Assembly (NCBI RefSeq): GCF_003054705.1
Contig: NZ_QAYX01000025.1
Span: forward strand, 806,001-870,000
DNA: 64,000 nucleotides
Origin: Opitutus sp. ER46
GTDB lineage: Bacteria > Verrucomicrobiota > Verrucomicrobiia > Opitutales > Opitutaceae
Direction: 5' to 3'
Positions 50,969-59,120 of this stretch are shown piece after piece; position 1 is the stretch's first letter; each line of letters starts with the position of its first letter. The translations under genes were made by a program, and so were the position numbers. The notes under the pieces are model-generated. The model did no database searches, was not told where the DNA came from, and saw only the letters and a list, made by a program, of their open reading frames with translations.

Positions 50969-52024
50969 ATGCCGATTCACCTCGAGTATCGCCGCTACCG
51001 GCTGCCGCTCCGCGTGCGCGTGCGCACGGCGCATGCGGTGTGGACGGAACGCGCCGGCCTCGTGCTGCGGCTGACAGCCGAGGACGGCCGGGTGGGGTGG
51101 GGGGAAGTGGCGCCGATCCCGGCATTCGGCACGGAGACGATGGAGGTGGCGGAGGAGACGCTGCGCGCGCTCGGCGAGTGGCCGACGCTGGCGCAGCTGG
51201 AGGCGGTGCCGGTGGCGCTGGGCTGCACGCGGGCGGCGCTGGCCATGGCGCGGGCGGAGCTCGCGACCTCGGGCGCGGCGACGCCGGCGGCGAACGCAGC
51301 GGGTGAGAACGCCTATCGGAGTGTTGCGGCGCTGCTGCCGGCCGGGCGCCCCGCAGTGGACGCGCTGCGCGCGCGGATCGAAGGCGGCTTTCGCGTCTTC
51401 AAATGGAAGGTCGGCGTCGGCGATGCGGGCGAGGAACTCGGCGTGCTCGATGAACTCTGTGCCGCGTTGCCGGCGGGCGCGAAGCTGCGGCTCGACGCGA
51501 ATGGCGCGTGGGAGCGACGGCTGGCCGAGCGGTGGCTCGAGCGCTGCGCGGAGCGGCCGATCGAGTTTGTCGAACAGCCGCATCATGTGCCGGCGTCGGC
51601 GGGCGAGGCGGCGTTACGCCGCGGCGACGATCTGCTGCTCGGCCTGGCGCATGACTTCCCCACGCCGATCGCGCTGGATGAGTCGGTCGTGGGCGCGGGC
51701 GACGTCGAGCGTTGGCTCGCGCTCGGCTGGCCGGGCTGGTTTGTGGTGAAGCCAACGCTGCTCGGCGAAGTGGAGCCGGCGCTCGCGCGATTGCGCGCGG
51801 CGGGCGCGACGGTCGTGTTTTCGTCCGCGCTCGAAACGGCGGTGGGCGCGCGCGGCGCGCTGCGCGTGGCGTTCGCGTGGAGCGGCGAGCGGAAGGCGCT
51901 CGGGTTCGGCGTGTGGCCGCTCTTTGCGGACGCGCGCTTCGACGGGCCGGTCGCGGCTCCGTTTATCCGGGAGCAGGACGTGGCGCGGCTTGATCCGGAG
52001 GCGTCATGGAACGTGCTGCGCTGA
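50969..52024 (+). CDS. menC: o-Succinylbenzoate synthase (enolase superfamily)
   Basis: A 351-aa enzyme that dehydrates SHCHC to o-succinylbenzoate in menaquinone synthesis. The acid-base Lys pair is in FKWKVG, metal ligands are in [13 protein letters not shown] and IALDESV, and the second Lys is in VVKPTLLG. The start [14 protein letters not shown] fits the family. It overlaps menE by 19 nt. Enolase-superfamily members are hard to separate by sequence alone, but the adjacent menE makes MenC by far the best call. Confidence 0.9.
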   Translation: MPIHLEYRRYRLPLRVRVRTAHAVWTERAGLVLRLTAEDGRVGWGEVAPIPAFGTETMEVAEETLRALGEWPTLAQLEAVPVALGCTRAALAMARAELATSGAATPAANAAGENAYRSVAALLPAGRPAVDALRARIEGGFRVFKWKVGVGDAGEELGVLDELCAALPAGAKLRLDANGAWERRLAERWLERCAERPIEFVEQPHHVPASAGEAALRRGDDLLLGLAHDFPTPIALDESVVGAGDVERWLALGWPGWFVVKPTLLGEVEPALARLRAAGATVVFSSALETAVGARGALRVAFAWSGERKALGFGVWPLFADARFDGPVAAPFIREQDVARLDPEASWNVLR

Positions 52025-53157
52025 ACGCATTGCTGCGCGCCACGGGCTGTGCCGAACGGCACGGCAGCTTCGTGTTCCTGCGCGATCCCACCTGGAGCCC
52101 GGCGGAGCGGACCGCGGCCGAGGCGTTGATGGCTGAGGCGGAGGCGAGGACGGCCCGCGAGGACGAAGGCTGGCTCTGCGTGCGCACCGGCGGGTCAGGC
52201 GGCGGGATGAAGCTGGCGCGCCACGACGAGCAGACGCTCGGCGCGGCCGTGCGCGGTTTCTGCGATCACTTCGACCTCGAGCAGGTGAACACCGTTGGCG
52301 TGCTGCCCCCGTGGCACGTGAGCGGGCTGATGGCGCGGGTGCGCTGCGGCATGACCGACGGCGAATATCTGCCCTGGGAATGGAAGGCGCTCGAGGCCGG
52401 TGAGTTTCCCCGGCCGGTCGCGGCGGGTCCGTGGGTGATCTCGCTCGTGCCCACGCAGCTGCAGCGCCTCCTGCTTTCGGAGTCAGCGACGGCCTGGCTT
52501 CGGCGCTTCAACCTCGTGCTGCTCGGCGGCGGACCGGTGTGGCCGGCGCTCGCGGACGCGGCGGCGCGGGCCGGGGTGCCCATGGCGCAGAGTTATGGGA
52601 TGACCGAAACGGCCGCGATGGTGGTGGCGCAGCGGCCCAAGGAGTTTCTCGCGGGCGACCGCAGCGTCGGCACGGTGATGCCGCATGCCTCCGTGCGCAT
52701 CGATGGGGACGGCCACGTGGTGCTCGGCGGCGAGTCGCTCTTTCACGGCTATTTTCCCTCCTGGCGGCGTGAAGCGGAGTTCGTCACCCAGGATCTCGGG
52801 CGGTTGGACGAGCAGGGGCGCCTCCACCTGCTGGGCCGCAGCGACGCGGTGATCATCACCGGCGGCAAGAAAGTGCAGCCCTCGATCGTCGAGGCGGCGC
52901 TGCGGGCGAGCGGGCAGTTCTCCGACGTGGCGGTGATTGGGTTGCCGGACCCGGAGTGGGGTGAGCGGGTGGTCGCGTGCTACCCGGCGGCGGACGCCGC
53001 ACCGGACCTCGCGCGGGCGGCCCAGGAACTGGCGCCGTACCAGCGCCCGAAGGACTTCGTCGCGCTCGCGGATTGGCCGCGCAACGCGCAGGGGAAGGTG
53101 AATCGAGCCGCGCTCGCGGCGGCGGCCACGCAGCAGATGCGCGGCGGTGAAACGTGA
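52006..53157 (+). CDS. menE: o-Succinylbenzoate-CoA ligase, short form
   Basis: A 383-aa member of the AMP-binding (ANL) family that should activate o-succinylbenzoate with ATP and CoA. The P-loop is RTGGSGGGMKLARHD, slightly off the usual pattern; SYGMTETAAMV, GRSDAVIITGGKKVQP and the catalytic Lys in NAQGKVNRAAL are present. It is about 80-100 residues shorter than most MenE proteins because the N-terminal subdomain is reduced. Together with menC it indicates that menaquinone is the respiratory quinone. Start ATG lies inside menC, so translation is coupled. Confidence 0.9.
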   Translation: MERAALNALLRATGCAERHGSFVFLRDPTWSPAERTAAEALMAEAEARTAREDEGWLCVRTGGSGGGMKLARHDEQTLGAAVRGFCDHFDLEQVNTVGVLPPWHVSGLMARVRCGMTDGEYLPWEWKALEAGEFPRPVAAGPWVISLVPTQLQRLLLSESATAWLRRFNLVLLGGGPVWPALADAAARAGVPMAQSYGMTETAAMVVAQRPKEFLAGDRSVGTVMPHASVRIDGDGHVVLGGESLFHGYFPSWRREAEFVTQDLGRLDEQGRLHLLGRSDAVIITGGKKVQPSIVEAALRASGQFSDVAVIGLPDPEWGERVVACYPAADAAPDLARAAQELAPYQRPKDFVALADWPRNAQGKVNRAALAAAATQQMRGGET

Positions 53158-53190
53158 GCGCCGGCGCGACCGGCCGACGGCACGACTCGG

Positions 53191-53532
53191 CTAGTCCAGC
53201 GTGTCGGAGAGCCGCTGGCCGGTGACGGTGATCGAGGCGCCCGGGCGCTGCGGCGTGCTGCCGGTGACGGAGAAGGTGGTGTGGTCCGCGGCCATGGTGC
53301 CCTTCAATTCGAGATCAAACTCGGCGAGGTTCCCGAACACGGAATCGATCGGGGGATTCCACTTTCGAATCTTGAGCTGCGCCGTGACGCCGGCCGGCGT
53401 CACTTCGAAGCGGCCGAGATAGTAGTACCCAAGGTCACCGCCATTGATCGTGCCGTTCCGGAAGACCGCGAGGCCTTCGCCGTACGTGTGACGGGAGGAG
53501 GTGAATTTGACGTGGTAAATACCAGGATTCAT
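53191..53532 (-). CDS. GrlR-family small regulatory-like protein
   Basis: A 113-aa protein beginning MNPGIYHVKFTS with a run of beta strands (GEGLAVFRNGTINGGDLGYYY, LGRFEVTPAGVTAQLKIRKW). This resembles the GrlR-type small beta-barrel family, which includes the EPEC type III secretion repressor GrlR and many uncharacterised homologues in free-living bacteria. No secretion system is nearby, so the regulatory role should not be assumed. An ATG 15 codons upstream would add a Pro-rich segment. Confidence 0.65.
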   Translation of the reverse strand: MNPGIYHVKFTSSRHTYGEGLAVFRNGTINGGDLGYYYLGRFEVTPAGVTAQLKIRKWNPPIDSVFGNLAEFDLELKGTMAADHTTFSVTGSTPQRPGASITVTGQRLSDTLD

Positions 53533-53671
53533 GAGCGACGGAGCTGGAGCCGGCGGAGTTTGGGGTTGGGTCAACAAAGGGAGTCATGAGGCCGGCGGCA
53601 ATGCCGATTTGACGTGGAACCGGCTTCGGATGCGGGGTTGCGCGACATGAGACGGCCGCTACGCTTCGGGG

Positions 53672-54649
53672 GTGCGATCACGTGTATCCACAGTCTTGAT
53701 CGCGGGTCTGGTGGTGCTCGCGCCAACCGCCTGCAAACGCGCAGCCGCGCCCCCGCCGCCGGTCCAAGCCCAGACCAGCCGGGGCCTGGCCGAGTGGCGC
53801 CGGGTCAACTCCGGCCGGCACACGGCGGATGAGTGGCGGGAGTTCGACGCGATGCTGCAGGAGATCCGGCTGGGCGTGATGGTCGATCGGGAGGCGACCG
53901 GTTCGGAGGCCATCGACGCGGTGGTGCGGCAGAAGATCAATGGCCGCTCGTTCGCGGAAGTACTGGCAATTGGGTATGGCGCCAAACGCCACCGGCTCGT
54001 GCCGCTGCGGGACGAGCTGAAGAAGACGATCGATGGCAACGCGTGGCTCGTGACGAAGGAGGGCGACGCGGCCGGGGCCGCTCATCTGGCCAGCGTGCGG
54101 GCGCGGCAGGAGCGTCAACTACAGGAATTTGACGCGCAGATTGCCGAGACCGAGCGGCAGCTGCTCCGGCTGGAGCCGCAGCTACCGAAGACGCTGCAGT
54201 ACGCGCGGCCACCGGAGCGCGACCTGGGGACGGCAGCGACGCCAGTATCGCGCGAACGCGCCCGCGAGGAGATTGGCGGAATGATCGAGCGTCGCCGCGC
54301 CGTCGCCCAGCTGCAATACGGGGCGTGGCCGGTGCGGCTCGACCCCGACGGCGCAAGCCTGACTGGCGAAGACCGCGCCGAGTTTGAACGCCGCCGGGTG
54401 GAGGCCGCGACCACGGGACATGTGGTCATTGCCGTGAGCCTGAAGAATCAGTGGTGGATCTACGACGAGCCGAAGCAACTGCCCGCCTTTTCACCGGCGG
54501 TGCTGGCGAACCTCACCGAGCAGGATCGCCGCGAGATCGAAAACGAATGCCTCCTGCTGCAGGCGGAGGTGTGGGCCCGGATGAAGGCCAAGAAAAGTGA
54601 GAGTGAAAGTGAGAGTGAGAGTGGGACGACGGATACACGGCCGGAGTGA
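53672..54649 (+). CDS. Lipoprotein-like exported protein with repeat-derived C-terminus
   Basis: A 325-aa protein with a GTG start, a hydrophobic signal (VSTVLIAGLVVLAPTAC) and a probable lipobox Cys at about residue 21. Residues 35-260 are helical, with a likely coiled coil around LEFDAQIAETERQLLRLEP. No family is recognised. The last 18 residues read [19 protein letters not shown], because the gene runs directly into a GAGTGA hexamer array; the original stop may lie upstream of that expansion. No close partner gene is visible. Confidence 0.75.
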   Translation: MRSRVSTVLIAGLVVLAPTACKRAAAPPPPVQAQTSRGLAEWRRVNSGRHTADEWREFDAMLQEIRLGVMVDREATGSEAIDAVVRQKINGRSFAEVLAIGYGAKRHRLVPLRDELKKTIDGNAWLVTKEGDAAGAAHLASVRARQERQLQEFDAQIAETERQLLRLEPQLPKTLQYARPPERDLGTAATPVSRERAREEIGGMIERRRAVAQLQYGAWPVRLDPDGASLTGEDRAEFERRRVEAATTGHVVIAVSLKNQWWIYDEPKQLPAFSPAVLANLTEQDRREIENECLLLQAEVWARMKAKKSESESESESGTTDTRPE

Positions 54650-54744
54650 GGGGGCAGCCTTGAGTCGTTCTCGTTCTCTTTCTCGTTCTCGTACTCTCAA
54701 ACCCCGGCCGGGCGCCGCTGACGCCCGGCGCGAGAAAGAGAGTA
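54597..54744. repeat. Triple hexamer array with central GC hairpin
   Basis: A GAGTGA/AAGTGA purine arm (54597-54627) inside the lipoprotein gene, a TTCTCG/TTCTCT pyrimidine arm (54664-54698), a GCCGGGCG..CGCCCGGC perfect 8-bp hairpin, and a short GAGAAAGAGAGTAG arm (54732-54744). The pyrimidine arm can pair with either purine arm. Confidence 0.8.
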
Positions 54745-54768
54745 GCCGGTCACGCCCGGCGACCTGAC

Positions 54769-55356
54769 CTACTTTCCTGCCGGTGCCGGCGTGACGTTGA
54801 ACTCGCGCCGGAGGGCGTCGCTGACGGCAGCGGGCCCGGTGGCCGGTTCGGCGGCGGCGTCACCGCGACCGCGGTATTGCGTGCCGAAGCGCTGGGGGCG
54901 GCCGATCTTGAGGAGGAAGCGGTCCTCGCTCGCGGCGGCGAGCCAGCGCGCGCGCTTTTCGCCCTTCAGCAGGGCGACGATGCACAGCTCGTGCGCGAGG
55001 AGAAAGTCGTCCGCGGCGTCGGCGCGCTGGAGGACCATCGCAGCATGGAAGTAGTCGCCGCCGGTGCGGAGCAGGCCGCGGTTGTAGAGTTCTTTCGCTC
55101 GCTTCACGCGCGCGGCATCCCGCGGGATCACCTTTGACCAATCAATGACCTGCCCCGCCTGCCGGTCGTCCTGATCTTCGCGGAAAAGTCGCGCGAGCTC
55201 CGGATTGTCCGCAACCGCTTCAGGCGAGACCGCGCCGGGGGCCGGCGTCGCAACGTTCGGCGTCGGGCGCGTGGGCGGCATCGCAAACGGGGCGACTTCG
55301 GCGGTGGACACGGCGCGGAGCAGGAGGAATGCAGCCAGGAGGGAAAGCGGCTTCAT
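54769..55356 (-). CDS. Exported protein of unknown function (DUF6624-like)
   Basis: A 195-aa protein with a typical signal peptide (MKPLSLLAAFLLLRAVSTAE, cleavage after about residue 19) and a Pro-rich linker. The second half, HAAMVLQRADAADDFLLAHE followed by IVALLKGEKRARWLAAASED and RFLLKIGRPQRFGTQY, resembles DUF6624-type proteins; that family has no established function. The similarity is recalled, not searched. It is followed on its 5' side by a 311-nt gap. Confidence 0.7.
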   Translation of the reverse strand: MKPLSLLAAFLLLRAVSTAEVAPFAMPPTRPTPNVATPAPGAVSPEAVADNPELARLFREDQDDRQAGQVIDWSKVIPRDAARVKRAKELYNRGLLRTGGDYFHAAMVLQRADAADDFLLAHELCIVALLKGEKRARWLAAASEDRFLLKIGRPQRFGTQYRGRGDAAAEPATGPAAVSDALRREFNVTPAPAGK

Positions 55357-55469
55357 GGGAGGGACGGCGTGGCGGCAGGGTTAGGGGGAACGGCCGGCGA
55401 CCTTGCCGCAAATGCCGGGCCGCCGCCACGCTGAAATTTACCGCGGGGCAGCGGCGGCGGAGAGGGCGG

Positions 55470-55500
55470 GGCGATCGGCGGCAATCTCGCCGCGATCGCC
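55470..55500 (-). terminator. Long hairpin downstream of the ParB-like gene
   Basis: GGCGATCG (55470-55477) pairs with CGATCGCC (55493-55500); after a bulged G, CGGC pairs with GCCG around AATCTC. Twelve base pairs in all. It lies about 170 nt after the ParB-like stop on the minus strand, which is distant for a terminator. Confidence 0.4.
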
Positions 55501-55588
55501 GCCGGCTGAAACCGTTCTCACCTCGAAATCATGCACGTTCTCGCCGACCAGGTGCCGGCGCGCGCTCGGCCGGGTGGTGCGACCTCAT

Positions 55589-55618
55589 GAGAACGAGAAC
55601 GAGAACGAGAACGAGAAC
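55589..55618. repeat. Five perfect tandem GAGAAC hexamers
   Basis: (GAGAAC)5 with no mismatch, 49 nt beyond the stop of the ParB-like gene. It is the cleanest example of the hexamer family in the window, and its perfect register suggests recent expansion by slippage. Confidence 0.9.
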
Positions 55619-55667
55619 CCGCTGGCGAGCGATGCCCCGCCGGGGGGGCCGGTCGCTCGCGCGGGGC

Positions 55668-56489
55668 TCAGCCGGCGAGGGCCTTGTCGATCCAGTTGCG
55701 GATCTTCGACAGACCTTCCTTCCGACGGGGATCGTCGGGCTTCATCGTCTGCAGCAACGTGATCACCGCGTCGGCGTAATCGAGGGCGTTGGCCGTGGCC
55801 ATGCCGCGCAGTTCAAAGGGGTTGATCTCGCCTTTGCGGATCATCGCGCGGGCTTCCTGCTCGAGCTCGATGGACGTGCCGCCGAGCGCGCCACCATCGC
55901 CCTTGCCCTTGCTGAAACCGCCGCCGCCACCACCGCCATCGCGATCACGCGAGGATTCCTCCGTCTTGCCGCGCGGCTGACGCTCGATCTGCGCCGGGTA
56001 TTCCTTGCCGTCGCGGCCAGTGACGCGCTCCGCGCGCTGCAACCTGCCCGACTGGGTGAGTTCGGTGCGCCGGCGGCGGACGAGTTCCGGCGAGACGCGG
56101 CAGATCTCGGCGAGCACGGGATTGGCCAGGTCGGGCCACTCCTCGAGGGCGATTTCCACGGCGTTCCGCTTGTCGTCGTTGGTGCGATAGACGCCGTTCG
56201 TGGCGTTCGCGCCCAATGCGTGCCGCAGCGCGTCGGTGCGGCCCCCCGCGTTTACCTCGGCGAGGATCGTATCGCGGCCGATGCGCTTGGCGGCGAGATA
56301 ACGGTGAAATCCGTCGGCCAGCCAGTGGGTGGCGCCGTCAAAGTACACGGTGATCGGCGGGAACACCGTCCCCTGGCTCATTTCGTCGGCGTAGCTCTCG
56401 ATGGCGTCGTCGTTGGTACGAACCCGGGCCTGCGTGCCCCCTTGGATGTTGATGGATTCGAGTGAAAGTTCGGTCGGCTGTATCGGCAT
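55668..56489 (-). CDS. Orphan ParB/Srx-fold protein
   Basis: A 273-aa protein with an N-terminal ParB-like domain: the start MPIQPTELSLESINIQGGTQ, then the nucleotide/nuclease motif WLADGFHRYLAAKRIG (GxHR type) and a helix-turn-helix-like region (NPVLAEICRVSPELVRRRRT) about residues 120-150. A Gly-rich linker (DGGGGGGGF) and a helical tail end the protein. ParA is not adjacent and the protein is short, so it is more likely a ParB-like transcription or nuclease-type regulator than the chromosomal Spo0J. It diverges from the TonB-C gene. Confidence 0.8.
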   Translation of the reverse strand: MPIQPTELSLESINIQGGTQARVRTNDDAIESYADEMSQGTVFPPITVYFDGATHWLADGFHRYLAAKRIGRDTILAEVNAGGRTDALRHALGANATNGVYRTNDDKRNAVEIALEEWPDLANPVLAEICRVSPELVRRRRTELTQSGRLQRAERVTGRDGKEYPAQIERQPRGKTEESSRDRDGGGGGGGFSKGKGDGGALGGTSIELEQEARAMIRKGEINPFELRGMATANALDYADAVITLLQTMKPDDPRRKEGLSKIRNWIDKALAG

Positions 56490-56683
56490 GAAAAGAGCCG
56501 GCGTTTCTGCGCGCAAAATTGCGGCGCCGCAAAGCGCAAAATGCGCGCGCTGCGTCGCGTGACGGAAACCGTTCGCGCCACCTGCTTCCCGCACGCTGGA
56601 CGCCGGCAAACCCGTTTTGCGTACAGGAGGGAATTCGGCGTGACGCGCCGGATTGGTGCAGGCAGCTTGCACGTCTCCTCTCC

Positions 56684-58045
56684 ATGCACGCGCTACCACG
56701 TCTGTTGTGCTGTTCTGCTTTACTGTTCGCGTCGCGGCTGCTCGCCGCCGACGCCCCGGCCCCTGCGGCGGCTGCTCCGGCGGCCCCGCTGGCCGAATCG
56801 ATCCCGCTGGTGAAAACCTGGGTGCCGGCGACATTTGCCGATACCTCCGTGGAGAAGGCGAACGCCGTCATCCGCGTGGTCGTGGACGCCTCTGGCGCAA
56901 TCACGTCGGCCCGCGTGCTCAAGGCCTCGGTGCCCGCGTTTGGCGAGGCAGCGCTGGCGGCGGCAAAGCAATGGACCTACACGCCGGGCGTGGACAACGG
57001 ACAGTATGCGGCGATGTGCCTCGACGTGCCGTTCGAGCACGTGCGGGGGAAGAACCCGAAGCCTGGGCTGCTGCCGCCGAGCAACCTGCAGCCCGAGCTG
57101 GTGAAACGCACGGCGGCGAAGCTCGAGGATGGCCCGCTTGGCGAGTACCCGAAGGCGCTCGTGGGCCGTGGCCTCCCGGGCACAGTGATCTTCGGCTGCA
57201 TCGTCACGCCTGAGGGCAAGCCGCAGGGGCTGCGCGTCCTCCGCGCGTCACACGCTGATTTCATCCTGCCAGCGCTGGAGTCGTCGGCGAAGTGGACCTT
57301 TTCACCGGCGCGGCAGGGCGATGTGACGCCGGCGACCGAACTGGTGGGCGACGTTGCCTACATCGATCCGGCGGCGCCCAATCGGGAGAAGACGCTCGCG
57401 GTGAACGGCATCACGGCGCCCGATGGCGCCGAGCCGCCGGCGGCGCCGGCCCTCCTCGCGATGGCCGATCCGGTCTGGCCGCATGCGCTGCTGATCAAGG
57501 GCGAAGGCGGCTCGGCCAAAGTCGAGTTCACCGTCCTGGCGTCAGGCGCCGTGACCAACGTGAAGGTGCGCGAGGCGACCGATCCCGCGTTTGGCGCGGC
57601 CCTGATGGCGGCGGTCGAGACGTGGGTTTTCGAGCCGGCAGCCGTGCGCGGTCGGCGCGTGGATGCGCCGCTGCTCGCGACGCACACGTTCAAGGCCGTC
57701 GCCGCGACGGGCACGCCCGAGGGTCCTGAGTGGCTCACGCGGCTGGTGCAGCTCGAGCGTGCCAACAGTCTCAAAGGCGGTCGCGGCCTCGATGAGCCGC
57801 TGACGCCGATCTATCGCGTGCCGCCGCAGGCGCCGTCTACGCGGCCCGAATCGGAAAAGGGGGAGGCGGTGGTCGAGTTCGTCATCGACCGCGACGGACG
57901 CGGCCGGATGCCGCGCATCATTTCCGCCTCGCAGGAGGAGTACGGCTGGGCGGCCGCAACCGCGCTGAGCCAGTGGGTCTTCAAGGCGCCGCGGCGTGGC
58001 GGACAGCCGACCGAGGTCAAGGTGCAGGTGCCGATGCGTTTCTAG
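56684..58045 (+). CDS. Exported protein with four TonB-C-like domains
   Basis: A 453-aa protein with a signal peptide (LPRLLCCSALLFASRLLAAD) and four successive regions of TonB C-terminal type, each with a strand pair and an xxxA..W.F/Y.P ending: about residues 40-118 (ALAAAKQWTYTPG), 150-227 (ALESSAKWTFSPA), 260-340 (LMAAVETWVFEPA) and 375-453 (AAATALSQWVFKAP). There is no N-terminal membrane helix of the TonB kind and no long Pro-rich spacer, so it is probably a soluble or peripheral periplasmic protein rather than a normal TonB. Partner receptors are not in the window. Confidence 0.85.
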   Translation: MHALPRLLCCSALLFASRLLAADAPAPAAAAPAAPLAESIPLVKTWVPATFADTSVEKANAVIRVVVDASGAITSARVLKASVPAFGEAALAAAKQWTYTPGVDNGQYAAMCLDVPFEHVRGKNPKPGLLPPSNLQPELVKRTAAKLEDGPLGEYPKALVGRGLPGTVIFGCIVTPEGKPQGLRVLRASHADFILPALESSAKWTFSPARQGDVTPATELVGDVAYIDPAAPNREKTLAVNGITAPDGAEPPAAPALLAMADPVWPHALLIKGEGGSAKVEFTVLASGAVTNVKVREATDPAFGAALMAAVETWVFEPAAVRGRRVDAPLLATHTFKAVAATGTPEGPEWLTRLVQLERANSLKGGRGLDEPLTPIYRVPPQAPSTRPESEKGEAVVEFVIDRDGRGRMPRIISASQEEYGWAAATALSQWVFKAPRRGGQPTEVKVQVPMRF

Positions 58046-58088
58046 CGGCGTCCGACGCGTCACCGCGCCCTGCCGTCACCACCGCGCC

Positions 58089-59096
58089 TCACTCCGCGGC
58101 GGTCGGCGGCGGGATCTCGCCGATCCGGATGCAGGCGGCGGTGCGGGCGACGTCCACCGGTATCAGCGGCGGCAGCACGGCCTGGCATTTCTCCTGCGCG
58201 TAGGGACAACGCGGGTGAAACGGACAACCGATGGGCGGATTGATGGGCGACGGCGGGTCGCCGGGCAGCACGAGCCGGCGGCGGGCGCGCTCGCCGTCGG
58301 GGTCGGGGCGCGGAATCGCGCTGATGAGCGCGCGGGTGTACGGATGGAGCGGCCGCTCGATGACGTCCACGGCCGGCCCGAGTTCCACGACCTTGCCGAG
58401 GTACATGACGGCGACGCGGTCGGAGATGTGTTTCACCACCGAGAGGTCGTGCGCGATGAAGATGAGCGACAGGTTCATCTTCCGGCAGAGCTGCGAGAGC
58501 AGGTTGAGGATCTGGGCCTGGATGGAGACGTCGAGGGCCGAGACCGGTTCGTCGGCGATGATGATCCTGGGCTCGAGCGCGAGGGCGCGGGCGATCGCGA
58601 TGCGCTGGCGCTGGCCGCCGGAAAACTCGTGCGGATACTTCTGCGCGAAACGCGGCGCGAGCCCGACGAGTTCCATCAACTCGGCGACGCGGTCGGCGAT
58701 GCGCGCCGCGGGGACGACGCGGTGCACGCGCAGCGGTTCCGAGAGGGTGTCGAACACCGTCATGCGTGGGTTGAGCGACGCGTACGGGTCCTGGAACACC
58801 ATCTGGAAGTCGCGACGCAGGCGGCGCACCTCCAGCGGGTCCGTCGCGGCGGACAGGTTGCGCCCCTCGAGGATGACCGTGCCGCTGGTGGGCGGGATCA
58901 GCTGCACGATGGTGCGGGCGAGCGTGGACTTGCCGCAGCCGGATTCGCCGACGAGGCCCAGCACTTCGCCGCGCTGCAGGGAGAGTGTGACGCCGTCGAC
59001 GGCCTTCACGGTCCCCAGCTGGCGCTTGAACAGAAAGCCCTGGGTGACGGGAAAGTGCGTCTTCAGGTCGATGAGCTCGAGGATCGGTTCAGCCAT
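58089..59096 (-). CDS. dppF: Peptide ABC transporter ATP-binding protein (DppF/OppF type)
   Basis: A 335-aa ATPase of an oligopeptide/dipeptide importer. Walker A GLVGESGCGKSTLART, signature EFSGGQRQRIAIARALALEP, and Walker B IIIADEPVSALDVS are intact. The C-terminal oligopeptide-ABC region (GCPFHPRCPYAQEKC) with four Cys is typical of this subfamily and usually binds an iron-sulfur or zinc site. It is 24 nt downstream of the DppD-type gene; permease and binding-protein genes are not in the window. Confidence 0.95.
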   Translation of the reverse strand: MAEPILELIDLKTHFPVTQGFLFKRQLGTVKAVDGVTLSLQRGEVLGLVGESGCGKSTLARTIVQLIPPTSGTVILEGRNLSAATDPLEVRRLRRDFQMVFQDPYASLNPRMTVFDTLSEPLRVHRVVPAARIADRVAELMELVGLAPRFAQKYPHEFSGGQRQRIAIARALALEPRIIIADEPVSALDVSIQAQILNLLSQLCRKMNLSLIFIAHDLSVVKHISDRVAVMYLGKVVELGPAVDVIERPLHPYTRALISAIPRPDPDGERARRRLVLPGDPPSPINPPIGCPFHPRCPYAQEKCQAVLPPLIPVDVARTAACIRIGEIPPPTAAE

Positions 59097-59120
59097 GGCG
59101 GCGGGGCGGCGCGGTCAGAT

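Larger units (their letters stand above)
55357..55667. other. Gap between the exported protein and ParB-like genes
   Basis: 311 nt without a convincing gene. It holds a strong hairpin (55470-55500), probably the terminator of the minus-strand ParB-like gene, and a perfect five-unit GAGAAC array (55589-55618). Confidence 0.6.

Noticed and set aside
55589-55618. CRISPR array at the GAGAAC or other periodic tracts
   Set aside because: Periods are 6 or 7 nt with no spacers, and there are no cas genes; these are short tandem repeats.
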